Shown: positions 40,683 through 49,366, numbered from the stretch's first letter. The stretch: 64,000 nucleotides of DNA from Deltaproteobacteria bacterium (GCA_016177845.1 JACOUO010000011.1:254326-318325); one strand, 5' to 3'. Notes: a model not told the origin generated them from the sequence alone. Numbers and translations: made by a program.

Positions 40683-43310
40683 TTATTCGACAGTTTTCCA
40701 GTTATTGCCTGATTTAAGGTTCACTTCCACGGGGATATTGAGCCTTATTACCCCCTCCATTTCCCTCTTTATCATCACTGCCATATCGGCTGATTCATCT
40801 TCAGCCACTTCAAACACAAGCTCGTCATGTATCTGGAGTATCATCCTTGATCGGTAGCCGCCAGAATTCAGTATAGACGCTATCTTTATCATGGCAGCCT
40901 TTATCATGTCCGCGGCAGTGCCCTGAATAGGCGTATTTATCGCAAGCCTCTGCCCAAGCCTTATTGTTGAATCAATCGGGCTTTTCAGCTCAGGGATGAA
41001 CCTCCTCCTGCCAAAAAGAGTAACGGTATAGCCCCTTTGGGAGGCCTCCTGTATGGTTTTGTCGATAAATTCCTTAAGACTGCTGAAATGGGCAAAATAG
41101 CTATTGATGTACTCCATCGCCTCTTTCATGGAGATCCCAAGCTCCGTAGAAAGCCCGAATGGGCCCATTCCGTAAAGGATGCCGAAGTTTATGGCCTTTG
41201 CCCGCCTCCTCATCTCAGAGGTGACAAGGGCAGGCATAATTCCGAACACCTCGCTCGCCGTCCTTGTGTGGATGTCTTCGCCCTTCCTGAAGGCGTCCAT
41301 CATGACTGGGTCCTCTGACATGTGCGCAGCTATCCTAAGCTCTATCTGGGAGTAATCCGCAGAGATGAATTTAAAACCCTTCTCCGCTATAAAAGCCTCT
41401 CTTATCCTGCCCGCGGCCTCACCCCTGACAGGGATATTCTGCAGATTCGGCTTTGAGCTTGAAAGCCTGCCTGTTGCCGTTACAGTCTGGTTAAATGATG
41501 TATGCACCCGCCCGGTTTGGGGGTTTGTTATCTGCAGCAAGGCATCCACATAGGTGGATTTAAGCTTTGCAAGACCCCTGAAGTTTATTATGTGCTGCGG
41601 GACTTCGTGCCTTGCGGCAAGCTGGGTGAGCACCTCTTCATCGGTAGAAAAACCTGTTTTTGTCTTTTTTACAGGCTTAAGCTTGAGCTTTTCAAATAGC
41701 AGGTCTGATAGCTGCTTCGGGGAGTTTATATTGAATTCCATACCAGCGGCCGCGTATATCCTTTTTTCAATATCGGCAAGCTCTGTCTCGATCTCTTTTG
41801 ACAGATTCTCAAGCAAGGCCTTATCCACCTTTATCCCCGCCAACTCCATGCAGGCCAGGACCTCGGATAACGGCAACTCCATTGAGGTATATAAATACAT
41901 CAGGTTTTCAGCATCAAGTTCTTTCTTAAGAATCTCTGAAACCCTTATGATATTACAGGCTTTTCTGCAAGACAATCTTACAAGCTCATTGAAGTCGGGC
42001 TTTTTGTTCTCATGCGCCTGCTCGTTGAAATATTCGTAGGCAAGCGACTCAATCGTATGGTCTGATTTAGAGGGGTTTATAAGATAAGAGGCGATAGCTG
42101 TATCGATATCCACACCCTTGACAATAATTCCGGATTTGCCGCAATAGAGGTACAAGGCTTTTGAATTGTCGGTTTGTATCCTGATGTTTTCATCTCCCAG
42201 AAAGCCCCTCAAGACTTCAAGCGCAGTCTTCTCATCCATAGCGCCGTCTGAATTTACAGGTATGTAGGCGGCCTTGTTAGAACTTATCCCAATTGAAAAA
42301 CCTGTAAGCCTGCCTGCCATCCCCTCTTCGGTAAGTGAAAGGGTAATTGACGCGCTTTCAGTGATGGAGCCTGCAAGGGCCTTTAAATCCTCTTCGCCGT
42401 CTATAACAGATGATTCAAATGCAGCCTCTTCATGGCGCGGGGCTTCAGGCATCATCTCCTTGAGTATCTTTTTAAAATCAAGCTCGTTTAAAAGGGGCTC
42501 AAGAAGCGTAAAATCCGGCCCTTGATAGCGGAATGATTCAAGAGCGCAGTCCACAGGCACTTCAGGGTGAAGGGTCGCAAGCTCTCTTGAAAGAAACGCC
42601 TGCTCCCTGTAATTTGTGAGGTTCTCTTTGAGCTTTGGTTTCGAAATAGCCTCAAGGTTCTCATAAATCTTCTCAAGCGGGCCCCACTGCTTGATGAGAG
42701 ATGCCGCTGTCTTGAAACCGATTCCAGGCACCCCGGGTATATTATCCGAAGTATCCCCTGCAAGCCCAAGGAGGTCCCTTATCAAAGCAGGCTGCACACC
42801 GAACTTCTCTTCGACCTCATTAGGGCCGTATTCCTTTTCAGTAAGATAGTCGAGGATGACTGTCCTGTCATCGACAAGCTGGTACATATCCTTATCGCTT
42901 GTGATGAGCGCAACCTTTGAGCCGTGCTCCTCTACCCTCTTTACAATCGTTGCAATAACATCGTCAGCCTCATATAAGGGCATCTCAAGGGTAGCTACAT
43001 TAAACGCCTTTACAATCTGCTTTATATACGGTATCTGGATGCTCAGGAGGTCAGGCATCGGAGGCCTTTCAGCTTTGTACTCCTTAAAGAGCGCATGCCT
43101 GAAGGACGGGCCTTTCACATCGAAAGCGACAACGACATAGCCGGGCTTAAAGTCGTGCAGGATCTTTCTTAGGGTTTGGGTAAAACCGTAAACTGCGTTT
43201 GTAGGCAGGCCCCTTAGGTTTGTAAATGATGACGGCACGGCGTGAAAGGCCCTGTATATTACAGAGCTGCCGTCTATTATAAAAAGTCTTTTATTATTAT
43301 TTTTTTCCAT
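40683..43310 (-). CDS. polA: DNA polymerase I
   Basis: Repair and Okazaki-maturation polymerase (875 aa). The N-terminal 5'-nuclease domain is intact (DGSSVIYRAFH, EADDVIA, TSDKDM, GDTSDNIPGVPGIG). The polymerase has motif A DYSQIELRIAAH, motif B RRRAKAINFGILYG and motif C QIHDELVFEV. The central 3'-5' exonuclease domain (~300-470) has lost its catalytic acids: Exo I reads ITLSLTEE instead of a DxE motif, and Exo II reads NSKAL instead of NLKYD. So it is predicted not to proofread, as in Taq polymerase. Divergent from the small secreted protein gene. Confidence 0.96.
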   Translation of the reverse strand: MEKNNNKRLFIIDGSSVIYRAFHAVPSSFTNLRGLPTNAVYGFTQTLRKILHDFKPGYVVVAFDVKGPSFRHALFKEYKAERPPMPDLLSIQIPYIKQIVKAFNVATLEMPLYEADDVIATIVKRVEEHGSKVALITSDKDMYQLVDDRTVILDYLTEKEYGPNEVEEKFGVQPALIRDLLGLAGDTSDNIPGVPGIGFKTAASLIKQWGPLEKIYENLEAISKPKLKENLTNYREQAFLSRELATLHPEVPVDCALESFRYQGPDFTLLEPLLNELDFKKILKEMMPEAPRHEEAAFESSVIDGEEDLKALAGSITESASITLSLTEEGMAGRLTGFSIGISSNKAAYIPVNSDGAMDEKTALEVLRGFLGDENIRIQTDNSKALYLYCGKSGIIVKGVDIDTAIASYLINPSKSDHTIESLAYEYFNEQAHENKKPDFNELVRLSCRKACNIIRVSEILKKELDAENLMYLYTSMELPLSEVLACMELAGIKVDKALLENLSKEIETELADIEKRIYAAAGMEFNINSPKQLSDLLFEKLKLKPVKKTKTGFSTDEEVLTQLAARHEVPQHIINFRGLAKLKSTYVDALLQITNPQTGRVHTSFNQTVTATGRLSSSKPNLQNIPVRGEAAGRIREAFIAEKGFKFISADYSQIELRIAAHMSEDPVMMDAFRKGEDIHTRTASEVFGIMPALVTSEMRRRAKAINFGILYGMGPFGLSTELGISMKEAMEYINSYFAHFSSLKEFIDKTIQEASQRGYTVTLFGRRRFIPELKSPIDSTIRLGQRLAINTPIQGTAADMIKAAMIKIASILNSGGYRSRMILQIHDELVFEVAEDESADMAVMIKREMEGVIRLNIPVEVNLKSGNNWKTVE

Positions 43311-43321
43311 ATAATTGTTGT

Positions 43322-43350
43322 TTGACAGCCTTCAGGCTCTTCTATATACT
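43322..43350 (+). promoter_or_regulatory. Near-consensus promoter, predicted leaderless transcript
   Basis: TTGACA (43322-43327), exactly 17 bp, TATACT (43345-43350). Six bases follow and then the ATG at 43357, so transcription should begin at the start codon itself. No ribosome binding site is present. Confidence 0.65.
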
Positions 43351-43356
43351 CTAAAC

Positions 43357-43863
43357 ATGCAAAGGCTTATACTTTCACTCCTCTTCCTGATTTTCTCTCC
43401 TTTGATATCTTACGCGCAAATGGACAGCATCTCTACATCAATAAGCATTGTAGAGGATTTCAATGACGAAGCTCTCTTGTTGACAGAGGGAGTAGCGGAT
43501 AAAGATTTTAAAGAATTTCTGCTCAAAAGGAAAGAAGAGACTGTAGCTGAGCTTAAACAAATCAACTGGGCTGAGGCCCCAAGCCCTAAAAGATTCCAGA
43601 GGATAAAGGATATCGTAAATTCATATCTGGAACAGATTTCGGATTCAGTCAAAGAACTCTCAACTTCCGCACTAGGCCAGGAAACTAAAATAGAAGAGGC
43701 CGTCACCATCCTGAACTCATCAAAAGCAGCCAAGCTCGCTGACCTTGAAGCCACTCACAAGACGGAAGGCGTGAGAAAAGAACCTGAAAAGGCAGTCCCG
43801 TTGATAGATGTCTCGCCGTTTGAAGGAGAGCCCGATGAGGGGGAAGGCATCTGGTTCAGATAA
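43357..43863 (+). CDS. Small secreted protein of unknown function
   Basis: A 168-aa protein with a clear signal peptide (MQRLILSLLFLIFSPLISYA, cleavage probably before Gln21). The mature part is helical and highly charged, with a likely coiled coil (~55-120) and an acidic end (DVSPFEGEPDEGEGIWFR). No domain recognised. The frame extends to a TTG at 43315, but the promoter sits inside that stretch and the signal peptide begins at 43357. Transcribed divergently from polA and convergently with the YraN-like gene. Confidence 0.68.
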   Translation: MQRLILSLLFLIFSPLISYAQMDSISTSISIVEDFNDEALLLTEGVADKDFKEFLLKRKEETVAELKQINWAEAPSPKRFQRIKDIVNSYLEQISDSVKELSTSALGQETKIEEAVTILNSSKAAKLADLEATHKTEGVRKEPEKAVPLIDVSPFEGEPDEGEGIWFR

Positions 43864-43882
43864 TTTCAGCCCGGAAGATAAT

Positions 43883-44251
43883 TCATTCCTGCGCCTCAAA
43901 AGCGTCTTTTATCAGCTCAAAGCTGAATCTATCGCCTCCAAGCTCAAGGCTTACCACATCAAACCTTACTGAGCTGTCGTCAAGCCCCTTCTCATTCAGG
44001 TAATAAGCAGAGGCGTTTGTAATATGCTTCTGTTTCCTGTAATCAACGCTGCTTTTGGGTGAGCCGAACCTGTCATTCACCCTTGTCTTAACCTCTACGA
44101 ATGCGATGGTGTCCCCGTCCTTTGCGATTATGTCTATCTCGCCGAACCTGCACCTGTAGTTCTTCTCAATAATCTTATAACCCTGCTTTTTTAAAATCCT
44201 CTCAGCCTCTTCCTCGCCCTTTTTTCCGAATGCAATCTTATAAAAGCTCAC
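43883..44251 (-). CDS. YraN/UPF0102 family endonuclease-like protein
   Basis: A 122-aa protein of the UPF0102 family with a restriction-endonuclease-like fold: GKKGEEEAERILKKQGYKII, then RFGEIDIIAKDGDTIAFVEV and KTR, which hold the Asp/Glu-x-Lys metal site. The biological role is not settled; it is often encoded after rnhB, as here. It is separated from rnhB by 69 bp with a strong hairpin. Confidence 0.88.
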   Translation of the reverse strand: MSFYKIAFGKKGEEEAERILKKQGYKIIEKNYRCRFGEIDIIAKDGDTIAFVEVKTRVNDRFGSPKSSVDYRKQKHITNASAYYLNEKGLDDSSVRFDVVSLELGGDRFSFELIKDAFEAQE

Positions 44252-44281
44252 GGCGGCTCCGTCCTGAATTAAATTAAAATG

Positions 44282-44311
44282 AACCCTCCCCGGGCTTCAA
44301 GCCCAAGGGTT
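44282..44311 (-). terminator. Hairpin after rnhB, possible terminator
   Basis: Nested inverted repeats: AACCCT with AGGGTT outside and GGGCTT/AAGCCC inside, 30 nt in all. On the minus strand it is followed by CATTTTAATTTAATT, T-rich but not a pure U-tract. It lies between the rnhB stop and the YraN-family start and could reduce read-through. Confidence 0.45.
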
Positions 44312-44320
44312 TTCAGATTG

Positions 44321-44926
44321 TTAAAATAATCTTTTTTCAGGGAGCACGCCCCTGAAGCTCATCCTGTGAATTGGGCAAGGCCCAGCCTCCGAAAGCCTCA
44401 GAAGGTGGTCCTTTGTGCCGTAACCCTTGTTATTTATGAAATCATATTGGGGATACAGCAGATGATAGGCCTCCATTATCCTGTCCCTTGTAGTCTTAGC
44501 TACAATGGATGCGGCGGCAATGCTTATGCTCAGTGCGTCACCCGATATTATGGGCCTCTGCTGAATTTCAGAGTCTATGGGGAAAGTGCCGTCAATAAGA
44601 AGTAGGTCAGGGGAAATATTTAAGGAGGCTACAGCCTTTTTCATTGCCAGAAGCGTTGCCCTGTGGATATTTATTGAGTCAACCTCCTCAGGCCAGACCA
44701 TGCCGATTCCAACGCTTTGCGCTGTCCTGTATATTTCAAGCACAAGGGAATCGCGTTCTTTTTTAGTAAGTTTTTTGGAATCGTTAATGCCGAGATGGAG
44801 CGGGAGAATTGAGAATATGACTGCTGAAGCTACAACAGGGCCGGCCAAAGGGCCTCGTCCCGCCTCATCGACACCTGCAACGGCCTTAAAGCCGTTTTTA
44901 ATGGCATCACTCTCAAAAGAATCCAT
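44321..44926 (-). CDS. rnhB: Ribonuclease HII
   Basis: Cleaves RNA in RNA-DNA hybrids and removes misincorporated ribonucleotides (201 aa). The signature VAGVDEAGRGPLAGPVVASA contains the catalytic DE pair; further acids appear in LLIDGTFPI and the region SISIAAASIVAKTTRDR is typical of the family. It lies after rplS, separated from it by a strong terminator, so it likely has an undetected promoter or depends on read-through. Confidence 0.95.
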   Translation of the reverse strand: MDSFESDAIKNGFKAVAGVDEAGRGPLAGPVVASAVIFSILPLHLGINDSKKLTKKERDSLVLEIYRTAQSVGIGMVWPEEVDSINIHRATLLAMKKAVASLNISPDLLLIDGTFPIDSEIQQRPIISGDALSISIAAASIVAKTTRDRIMEAYHLLYPQYDFINNKGYGTKDHLLRLSEAGPCPIHRMSFRGVLPEKRLF

Positions 44927-44968
44927 ATGCTTTCAGGGGTACGTGGAAAGGTATAGGTAATAACCAAA

Positions 44969-45010
44969 CAAAAAAACCATTCAGCCGCTGAATTTTCAGC
45001 GGCTGAATGG
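44969..45010 (-). terminator. Rho-independent terminator after rplS
   Basis: A perfect 15-bp stem (44977-44991 with 44996-45010, arm CCATTCAGCCGCTGA) with a 4-nt loop, followed on the minus strand by TTTTTTTG. Among the strongest terminators in the window; it marks the end of the ribosomal-protein transcription unit. Confidence 0.92.
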
Positions 45011-45028
45011 AAACCTAATAAGCAGGAA

Positions 45029-45370
45029 TTACCTCTTTGTCTTGATCCTTGCTGCCTTGCCTTTAAGTCCTCTGAGGTAGTAAAGCTTGGCCCTTCTGAC
45101 TTTGCCTTTGCTCATTACCTTTATGGATTCGACTACCGGGGAGTTTACGGGGAATATTCTTTCAACCCCAACGCCGTAGGAGACTTTCCTTACTGTGAAG
45201 GTCGCCCTTACTCCGCTGCCGCGCATCTTTATGACAGTGCCTTCAAACGGCTGAATCCTCTCTTTTTCGCCCTCTTTTATCCTTACTTTGATAAGAAGGG
45301 TATCCCCTGGATTGAAGCTGGGAATGTCGCTCCTCAGGTATCCTTTTTCAATATCTTGAATTACGCCCAT
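45029..45370 (-). CDS. rplS: 50S ribosomal protein L19
   Basis: Large-subunit protein at the 30S-50S interface (113 aa). Typical features are [32 protein letters not shown] and [22 protein letters not shown] lies before the ATG. It is the last gene of the rpsP-khpA-rimM-trmD-rplS group but has a 155-bp gap upstream with its own promoter, so it can be expressed apart from trmD. Confidence 0.98.
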   Translation of the reverse strand: MGVIQDIEKGYLRSDIPSFNPGDTLLIKVRIKEGEKERIQPFEGTVIKMRGSGVRATFTVRKVSYGVGVERIFPVNSPVVESIKVMSKGKVRRAKLYYLRGLKGKAARIKTKR

Positions 45371-45441
45371 ACAACCCTCCGCTTTTTTCTTTAAATTGAT
45401 AAATTCTGTGGTCTTAATTTCATTTTAAAAATGAAACACAA

Positions 45442-45470
45442 ATTATGCTTTAAATCCCTGAATATTTCAA
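45442..45470 (-). promoter_or_regulatory. Promoter of rplS
   Basis: Minus strand: TTGAAA (45470-45465), 17 bp, CATAAT (45447-45442), start near 45435. The ~65-nt leader begins with an inverted repeat (TTTCATTTTTAAAATGAAA) that could form a hairpin. Confidence 0.55.
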
Positions 45471-45525
45471 ACAAAAAATGCACTTTAACGCAAAAAAATT
45501 CAAATACCCTATAGCCTTAGAATCG

Positions 45526-46266
45526 TCAAAGGGAGCTTTTAGGCTGCTGCTTAAGGGATTCCACGAAGGCCTTTTCATCTTCAGTCAGCCCTGCCTTTTC
45601 CAGAAGGTCAGGCCGCCTTTGAAAAGTCCTTACAAGGGACTCCAGTCTTCTCCACTTCTCTATCTGCGCATGGTTGCCGGACAAAAGCACTTCAGGCACC
45701 TTCATGCCCCTGAATTCTTCCGGCCTTGTGTACTGCGGATATTCAAGAAGCGAATTGGAAAAGGAATCATGCTCCTTTGATTCAGGCTCGCCCAATACAC
45801 CCGGAATGAGCCTTCCGACCGAATCAATAATTGTAAGGGCGGTAATCTCACCGCCGGTAAGCACATAATCGCCTGCCGAGATCTCCAGATCGGCGTAGCC
45901 CCTTATACGCTCATCATAGCCTTCATACCTGCCGCATATGACAGCTATCCGCTCGCAGGCGGAAAGCTCTTTAGCGAGGCTATGACTGAAAGGAACACCC
46001 TGAGGTGTCGTAAGTATAATCCTGGGTTTGACCCCGTCAGCCCCAAGGGATTCTATGGCCCTTACCACAGGCTCTACCTTCATTACCATGCCGTGCCCGC
46101 CCCCGTAAGGAGCGTCATCGGTAGTGCGGTGCTTGTCAGTGGCAAAATCCCTGATGTTGATTGTATTTACCTGAAGGATTCCCTTTGATACAGCCTTGCC
46201 AATAATACTCTGCTGTAATGGGGAGGTAAAAAAATCGGGGAATAGGGTCAGTACATCAAACCTCAT
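45526..46266 (-). CDS. trmD: tRNA (guanine37-N1)-methyltransferase
   Basis: Methylates G37 next to the anticodon in tRNAs reading CNN codons, keeping the reading frame (246 aa). SPOUT/trefoil-knot family; the N-terminus [44 protein letters not shown] and SAGDYVLTGGE form the SAM-binding knot. Its ATG overlaps the rimM stop by 4 bp. Confidence 0.97.
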   Translation of the reverse strand: MRFDVLTLFPDFFTSPLQQSIIGKAVSKGILQVNTINIRDFATDKHRTTDDAPYGGGHGMVMKVEPVVRAIESLGADGVKPRIILTTPQGVPFSHSLAKELSACERIAVICGRYEGYDERIRGYADLEISAGDYVLTGGEITALTIIDSVGRLIPGVLGEPESKEHDSFSNSLLEYPQYTRPEEFRGMKVPEVLLSGNHAQIEKWRRLESLVRTFQRRPDLLEKAGLTEDEKAFVESLKQQPKSSL

Positions 46267-46778
46267 TGCTCACCCGGGAGCAGGCCTTCAATCAAGCGGA
46301 CAACCACTTTACGGCCTTCCAGATCAACGCTGAGAACGACATCTTCAATGGCAGGCACCAGCACGCTTCCGAGCGGTCCCTCCACCTCAAAGACATCGTT
46401 ACTGCCGGTAGGTATGACATTCGCTATACGGCCCATATCACGGCCGTCTTCAGCAACGACATCCATACCGATGAGGTCCGAATAATAAAATTCACCATCA
46501 GGCAGCTCGGGCAATTCAGTTTTTTTAACTGAAAGCTCAAGGCCTGTTAAAGTCTCAGCGTCACTTCGGGTCGAGTAGCCTTCCAGCTCAAGTATAAAGG
46601 TTCCCTTATGCTTTCTTGCCCTCGTTACCTTACAGACTTTCTCTTCCTTTTTACCGCTAAGGGTTACCGTCTGCCACACGAATTCGTCAAGGTCTCCGTA
46701 AAGAGAAACCTTGACTTCTCCTTTTATCCCGTGCACTCCGGTAATCTTACCGATTTGAACCAGTTCTTCTTTACTCAA
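46263..46778 (-). CDS. rimM: 16S rRNA processing protein RimM
   Basis: Assists maturation of the 30S head through ribosomal protein S19 (171 aa). The N-terminal barrel begins [20 protein letters not shown]; the C-terminal PRC-barrel has [16 protein letters not shown] and [15 protein letters not shown]. The TTG start is supported by GGAG 5 nt upstream and by an 8-bp overlap with khpA. Confidence 0.95.
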   Translation of the reverse strand: MSKEELVQIGKITGVHGIKGEVKVSLYGDLDEFVWQTVTLSGKKEEKVCKVTRARKHKGTFILELEGYSTRSDAETLTGLELSVKKTELPELPDGEFYYSDLIGMDVVAEDGRDMGRIANVIPTGSNDVFEVEGPLGSVLVPAIEDVVLSVDLEGRKVVVRLIEGLLPGEQ

Positions 46779-47001
46779 TTATCTCCAGAACCGAACGTTT
46801 TTTCAGCTTTGTTGAGGCCGCCGTAAGGATTGTCCTTAAGGCCCTCGCGGTTCTCCCCTGCTTTCCTATGATTTTACCGAGGTCTTCCTTCGCAACGGAT
46901 AACTCGACTACAGATGTCCTCTCGCCTTCAATCTCAGTAACCTTAACCTGTTCAGGATTGTCAACAAGCGCCTTGGCAATGTACTCGATTAAGTCCTTCA
47001 T
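46771..47001 (-). CDS. khpA: KH-domain RNA-binding protein KhpA
   Basis: A 76-aa single KH domain protein (family also called YlqC). The RNA-binding loop is [17 protein letters not shown], with GKQG being the GxxG signature. It is thought to bind RNA broadly, often with KhpB. A GGAGG ribosome binding site precedes the ATG. Position between rpsP and rimM is a conserved arrangement in many phyla. Confidence 0.93.
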   Translation of the reverse strand: MKDLIEYIAKALVDNPEQVKVTEIEGERTSVVELSVAKEDLGKIIGKQGRTARALRTILTAASTKLKKRSVLEIIE

Positions 47002-47023
47002 GCGATACCTCCAGTATTAGGGG

Positions 47024-47278
47024 TCACGCTGCTTTTACATTCGCCTGTGCCTTTTTGAGGATCTGTTTTACAGTATCAGTTGGGGTAGCGCCCTGCTGAA
47101 GCCAGAATGAAACCCTTTCGTTCTTAAGGTCGATCTGGGCAGGCTCGGTCATCGGGTTATAAGTTCCGATAACTTCAAGGAAACTGCCGTCCCTCGGTGC
47201 TTCTGAATCAGCAACAACGATACGGTAAAATGGTCTCTTCTTTCCGCCCTGCCTTGTAAGCCTGATCTTTACAGCCAT
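47024..47278 (-). CDS. rpsP: 30S ribosomal protein S16
   Basis: Small-subunit assembly protein (84 aa), starting [20 protein letters not shown] with [22 protein letters not shown] cut across the expected family pattern. GGAGGT lies 11 nt before the ATG. It follows ffh by 58 bp. Confidence 0.98.
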   Translation of the reverse strand: MAVKIRLTRQGGKKRPFYRIVVADSEAPRDGSFLEVIGTYNPMTEPAQIDLKNERVSFWLQQGATPTDTVKQILKKAQANVKAA

Positions 47279-47336
47279 TTACTTTGTTACCTCCGAATCT
47301 TTGATATTTTATATTTGATGCGGGCTTTGGGGCCGC

Positions 47337-48668
47337 TTACATCCACTTCTGGAAAAGTCCCTTGATGCCTCTGGGGCCTGCGCCTTTGAGTTTTTTCATC
47401 ATCTTGCGCATGTCTTCGTACTGTTTTATAAGCTTGTTGACATCCTGCACCTTTGTGCCGCTGCCCCTGGCTATCCTCTGCCTGCGGCTTGCGTTAAGAA
47501 TGGAGGTCTCAGCCCTCTCCGCCTTTGTCATGGAGTTTATAATGGCCTCTACCCTTGCAATTTCCTTCTCGTCTATCTTGATGTCCTTTGCCTGCTTGAG
47601 CGCGTCAAAGCCGGGCACCATTGAAAGGATGGACTCCAGGGAGCCGAGCTTTTTTATCTGCTGGAGCTGGTCCTTAAAGTCATCCAAAGTGAACTGGTCT
47701 TTCTTAAGCTTTTTCTGCAGTTCCTTTGACTGTTTCTCGTCAAATGCGGTCTGCGCCTTCTCGATAAGGGTAAGCACATCGCCCATATCAAGTATCCTGC
47801 CCGCAAGCCTTGCCGGATGGAATACCTCAAGACAGTCAACCTTCTCGCCAGTTCCTATGAACTTGATGGGCTGGCCGGTTGTCATGCGCATTGAAAGGGC
47901 CGCACCACCCCTTGCGTCTCCGTCAAACTTCGTAAGTACGACACCTGTGATGCCTATGGACTCATTGAAGCCCTTGGCCGTGTTTACCGCGTCCTGACCT
48001 GTCATCGAGTCAGCTACAAAGAGTATCTCAGAGGGATTTAAAATCTCCTTGAGGTCCTTAAGCTCATCCATCAAGGTATTATCTATGTGGAGCCTTCCGG
48101 CAGTATCGACAAGGACTATGTCATGGCCTTTAAGGCTTGCTTCCCTTAAAGCCTCCCTGCAGATATCGGACGGTTTTTTATAATTAGTGCTGTCAAAGCA
48201 CTCGACCTTTACTTCAGAGGCGAGTTTTTTAAGCTGCAGCACGGCTGCAAGCCTGAAAAGGTCAGCAGGAACGATATACGGCCTCCTGCCCTTGCTCCTT
48301 AAATGAAGCGCGAGCTTTGCGGTCGTTGTCGTTTTGCCTGAGCCCTGAAGGCCTACCATCATTATGACTGCCGGCTTTCCTTTAAGCTCAAGGCTTGCGT
48401 CCTCGCCGCCCAAAAGGGCTGTTAGCTCGTCATGTACGACTTTAGTGAACTGCTGGCCGGGAGAAAGGCTTTCAAGCACTTCCTTGCCCATTGCCTTTTC
48501 CTTGACCGTGTTGACGAAATCCTTAACAACGGTAAAGCTTACATCAGCCTCAAGGAGGGCAAGCCTGACCTCTTTCAAGGCCTCCTGAATATTGGACTCT
48601 GAAAGGGAGCCCTGTCCCCTTACATCTTTTAATATCTTTCTGAATTTATCTGAAAGTGATTCAAACAT
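47337..48668 (-). CDS. ffh: Signal recognition particle protein Ffh
   Basis: SRP54 GTPase that targets membrane proteins to the translocon (443 aa). N domain (1-90); G domain with GLQGSGKTTTTAKLALHL, DTAGRLHID and TKFDGDARGGAALS; C-terminal methionine-rich M domain from ~300 (SMVPGFDALK, RIARGSGTKVQDVNKLI), which binds signal peptides and 4.5S RNA. No 4.5S RNA gene was seen nearby. First gene of the ribosomal block, with a promoter ~130 bp upstream. Confidence 0.98.
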   Translation of the reverse strand: MFESLSDKFRKILKDVRGQGSLSESNIQEALKEVRLALLEADVSFTVVKDFVNTVKEKAMGKEVLESLSPGQQFTKVVHDELTALLGGEDASLELKGKPAVIMMVGLQGSGKTTTTAKLALHLRSKGRRPYIVPADLFRLAAVLQLKKLASEVKVECFDSTNYKKPSDICREALREASLKGHDIVLVDTAGRLHIDNTLMDELKDLKEILNPSEILFVADSMTGQDAVNTAKGFNESIGITGVVLTKFDGDARGGAALSMRMTTGQPIKFIGTGEKVDCLEVFHPARLAGRILDMGDVLTLIEKAQTAFDEKQSKELQKKLKKDQFTLDDFKDQLQQIKKLGSLESILSMVPGFDALKQAKDIKIDEKEIARVEAIINSMTKAERAETSILNASRRQRIARGSGTKVQDVNKLIKQYEDMRKMMKKLKGAGPRGIKGLFQKWM

Positions 48669-48799
48669 TGATTATCTGCCTTTATGGAAAACCATTTACC
48701 TGCTAAGTTAAATTATACCTTAATAAATTATACCCTGCTTGATAACTTTTTGGAAGAAAACAGGTAAATATGGAGCCAGATTTATCCAAATTAATCAAT

Positions 48800-48827
48800 A
48801 ATATAAGAAAACCCCCATTGGTGTCAA
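48800..48827 (-). promoter_or_regulatory. Promoter of the ffh operon
   Basis: Minus strand: TTGACA (48827-48822), 16 bp, TATATT (48805-48800), start near 48793. The ~125-nt leader has a tandem copy of GGTATAATTTA, 15 nt apart (near 48706-48732), each including a perfect TATAAT; one may serve as a second promoter. Confidence 0.5.
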
Positions 48828-48847
48828 GGTTATTTATTCAATTACCC

Positions 48848-49050
48848 CGCCAAAAGTGGCGCGGATATCAGGCAAGGTAATTTTGTTTTCATATAGATAG
48901 CATGGCGGATTCCCGGACTTAAAAGGGCGAAATTTCGGCCAGGCACCCGATTAATTAAATACCTGCAGGAAAGCCGCCCCCAAAAGGGCAAATTTCCGCC
49001 CCATCATTAATTTTACTGAGTTCTTTCATTAAAATTTTTTAAAAATTTGC
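48848..49050. repeat. Intergenic region with two near-palindromic direct repeats
   Basis: No gene lies between 48669 and 49105. Besides the ffh promoter it holds two related 20-nt boxes 61 nt apart, AAAAGGGCGAAATTTCGGCC (48921-48940) and AAAAGGGCAAATTTCCGCCC (48982-49001). Each is nearly self-complementary around AAATTT. A partial copy (AAATTTGCC) occurs at 49044-49052, and a small CGCCA-AAAG-TGGCG hairpin at 48848-48861. They sit upstream of the promoter at 49069 and could be operator sites. Confidence 0.45.
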
Positions 49051-49068
49051 CGTTGCGGGCGGATACGA

Positions 49069-49098
49069 TTGACACGGCTACGCCATTTTTGATACCTT
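49069..49098 (+). promoter_or_regulatory. Promoter, predicted leaderless transcript
   Basis: TTGACA (49069-49074), 18 bp, TACCTT (49093-49098), then 7 bases to the ATG at 49106. The -10 element is weak, but spacing to the start codon matches the other two probable leaderless promoters in this window. Confidence 0.48.
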
Positions 49099-49105
49099 AT
49101 CAGGC

Positions 49106-49366
49106 ATGACAGCGTTGAATCCCATAATACTACTCGCACTTGTCACATTAGCCGCTTTGGTCCTGAACCTTCCGTTCGGTTATATGAGGGCAAAGACAAA
49201 AAAGCTTTCAGTAATGTGGTTTCTGTATATCCATGTGCCGATACCATTTATCTTTATCCTGAGGACTTTGGCAGGTTTTGGCATTCAGTTCATTCCAATT
49301 ATAGCAGCAGGGGCGATAATCGGTCAACTCCTCGGGGGCAAACTGAATAATGCGAAAGCCTCATGA
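49106..49366 (+). CDS. Small conserved-looking membrane protein
   Basis: An 86-aa protein with two or three hydrophobic segments (ILLALVTLAALVLNLPFGYM; MWFLYIHVPIPFIFILRTLA; FIPIIAAGAIIGQLLGG). A positively charged linker (RAKTKKLS) follows the first helix. Function not recognised. It overlaps the DUF721 gene by 17 bp, so the two are cotranscribed. No ribosome binding site is evident. Confidence 0.7.
   Translation: MTALNPIILLALVTLAALVLNLPFGYMRAKTKKLSVMWFLYIHVPIPFIFILRTLAGFGIQFIPIIAAGAIIGQLLGGKLNNAKAS

Noticed and set aside
43315-43356. Upstream TTG start for the secreted protein
   Set aside because: The extension would place the promoter inside the gene and put a non-signal segment before an otherwise ideal signal peptide.
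45371-45525. Known L19 leader or riboswitch upstream of rplS
   Set aside because: Only a simple inverted repeat and a promoter are visible; not enough structure to support a known leader class.
48848-48861. CGCCA-AAAG-TGGCG hairpin as a terminator
   Set aside because: No gene ends nearby and no U-tract follows on either strand.
48669-49105. 4.5S RNA (ffs) gene beside ffh
   Set aside because: The conserved GNAR-tetraloop helix-8 region was not found in the intergenic sequence.
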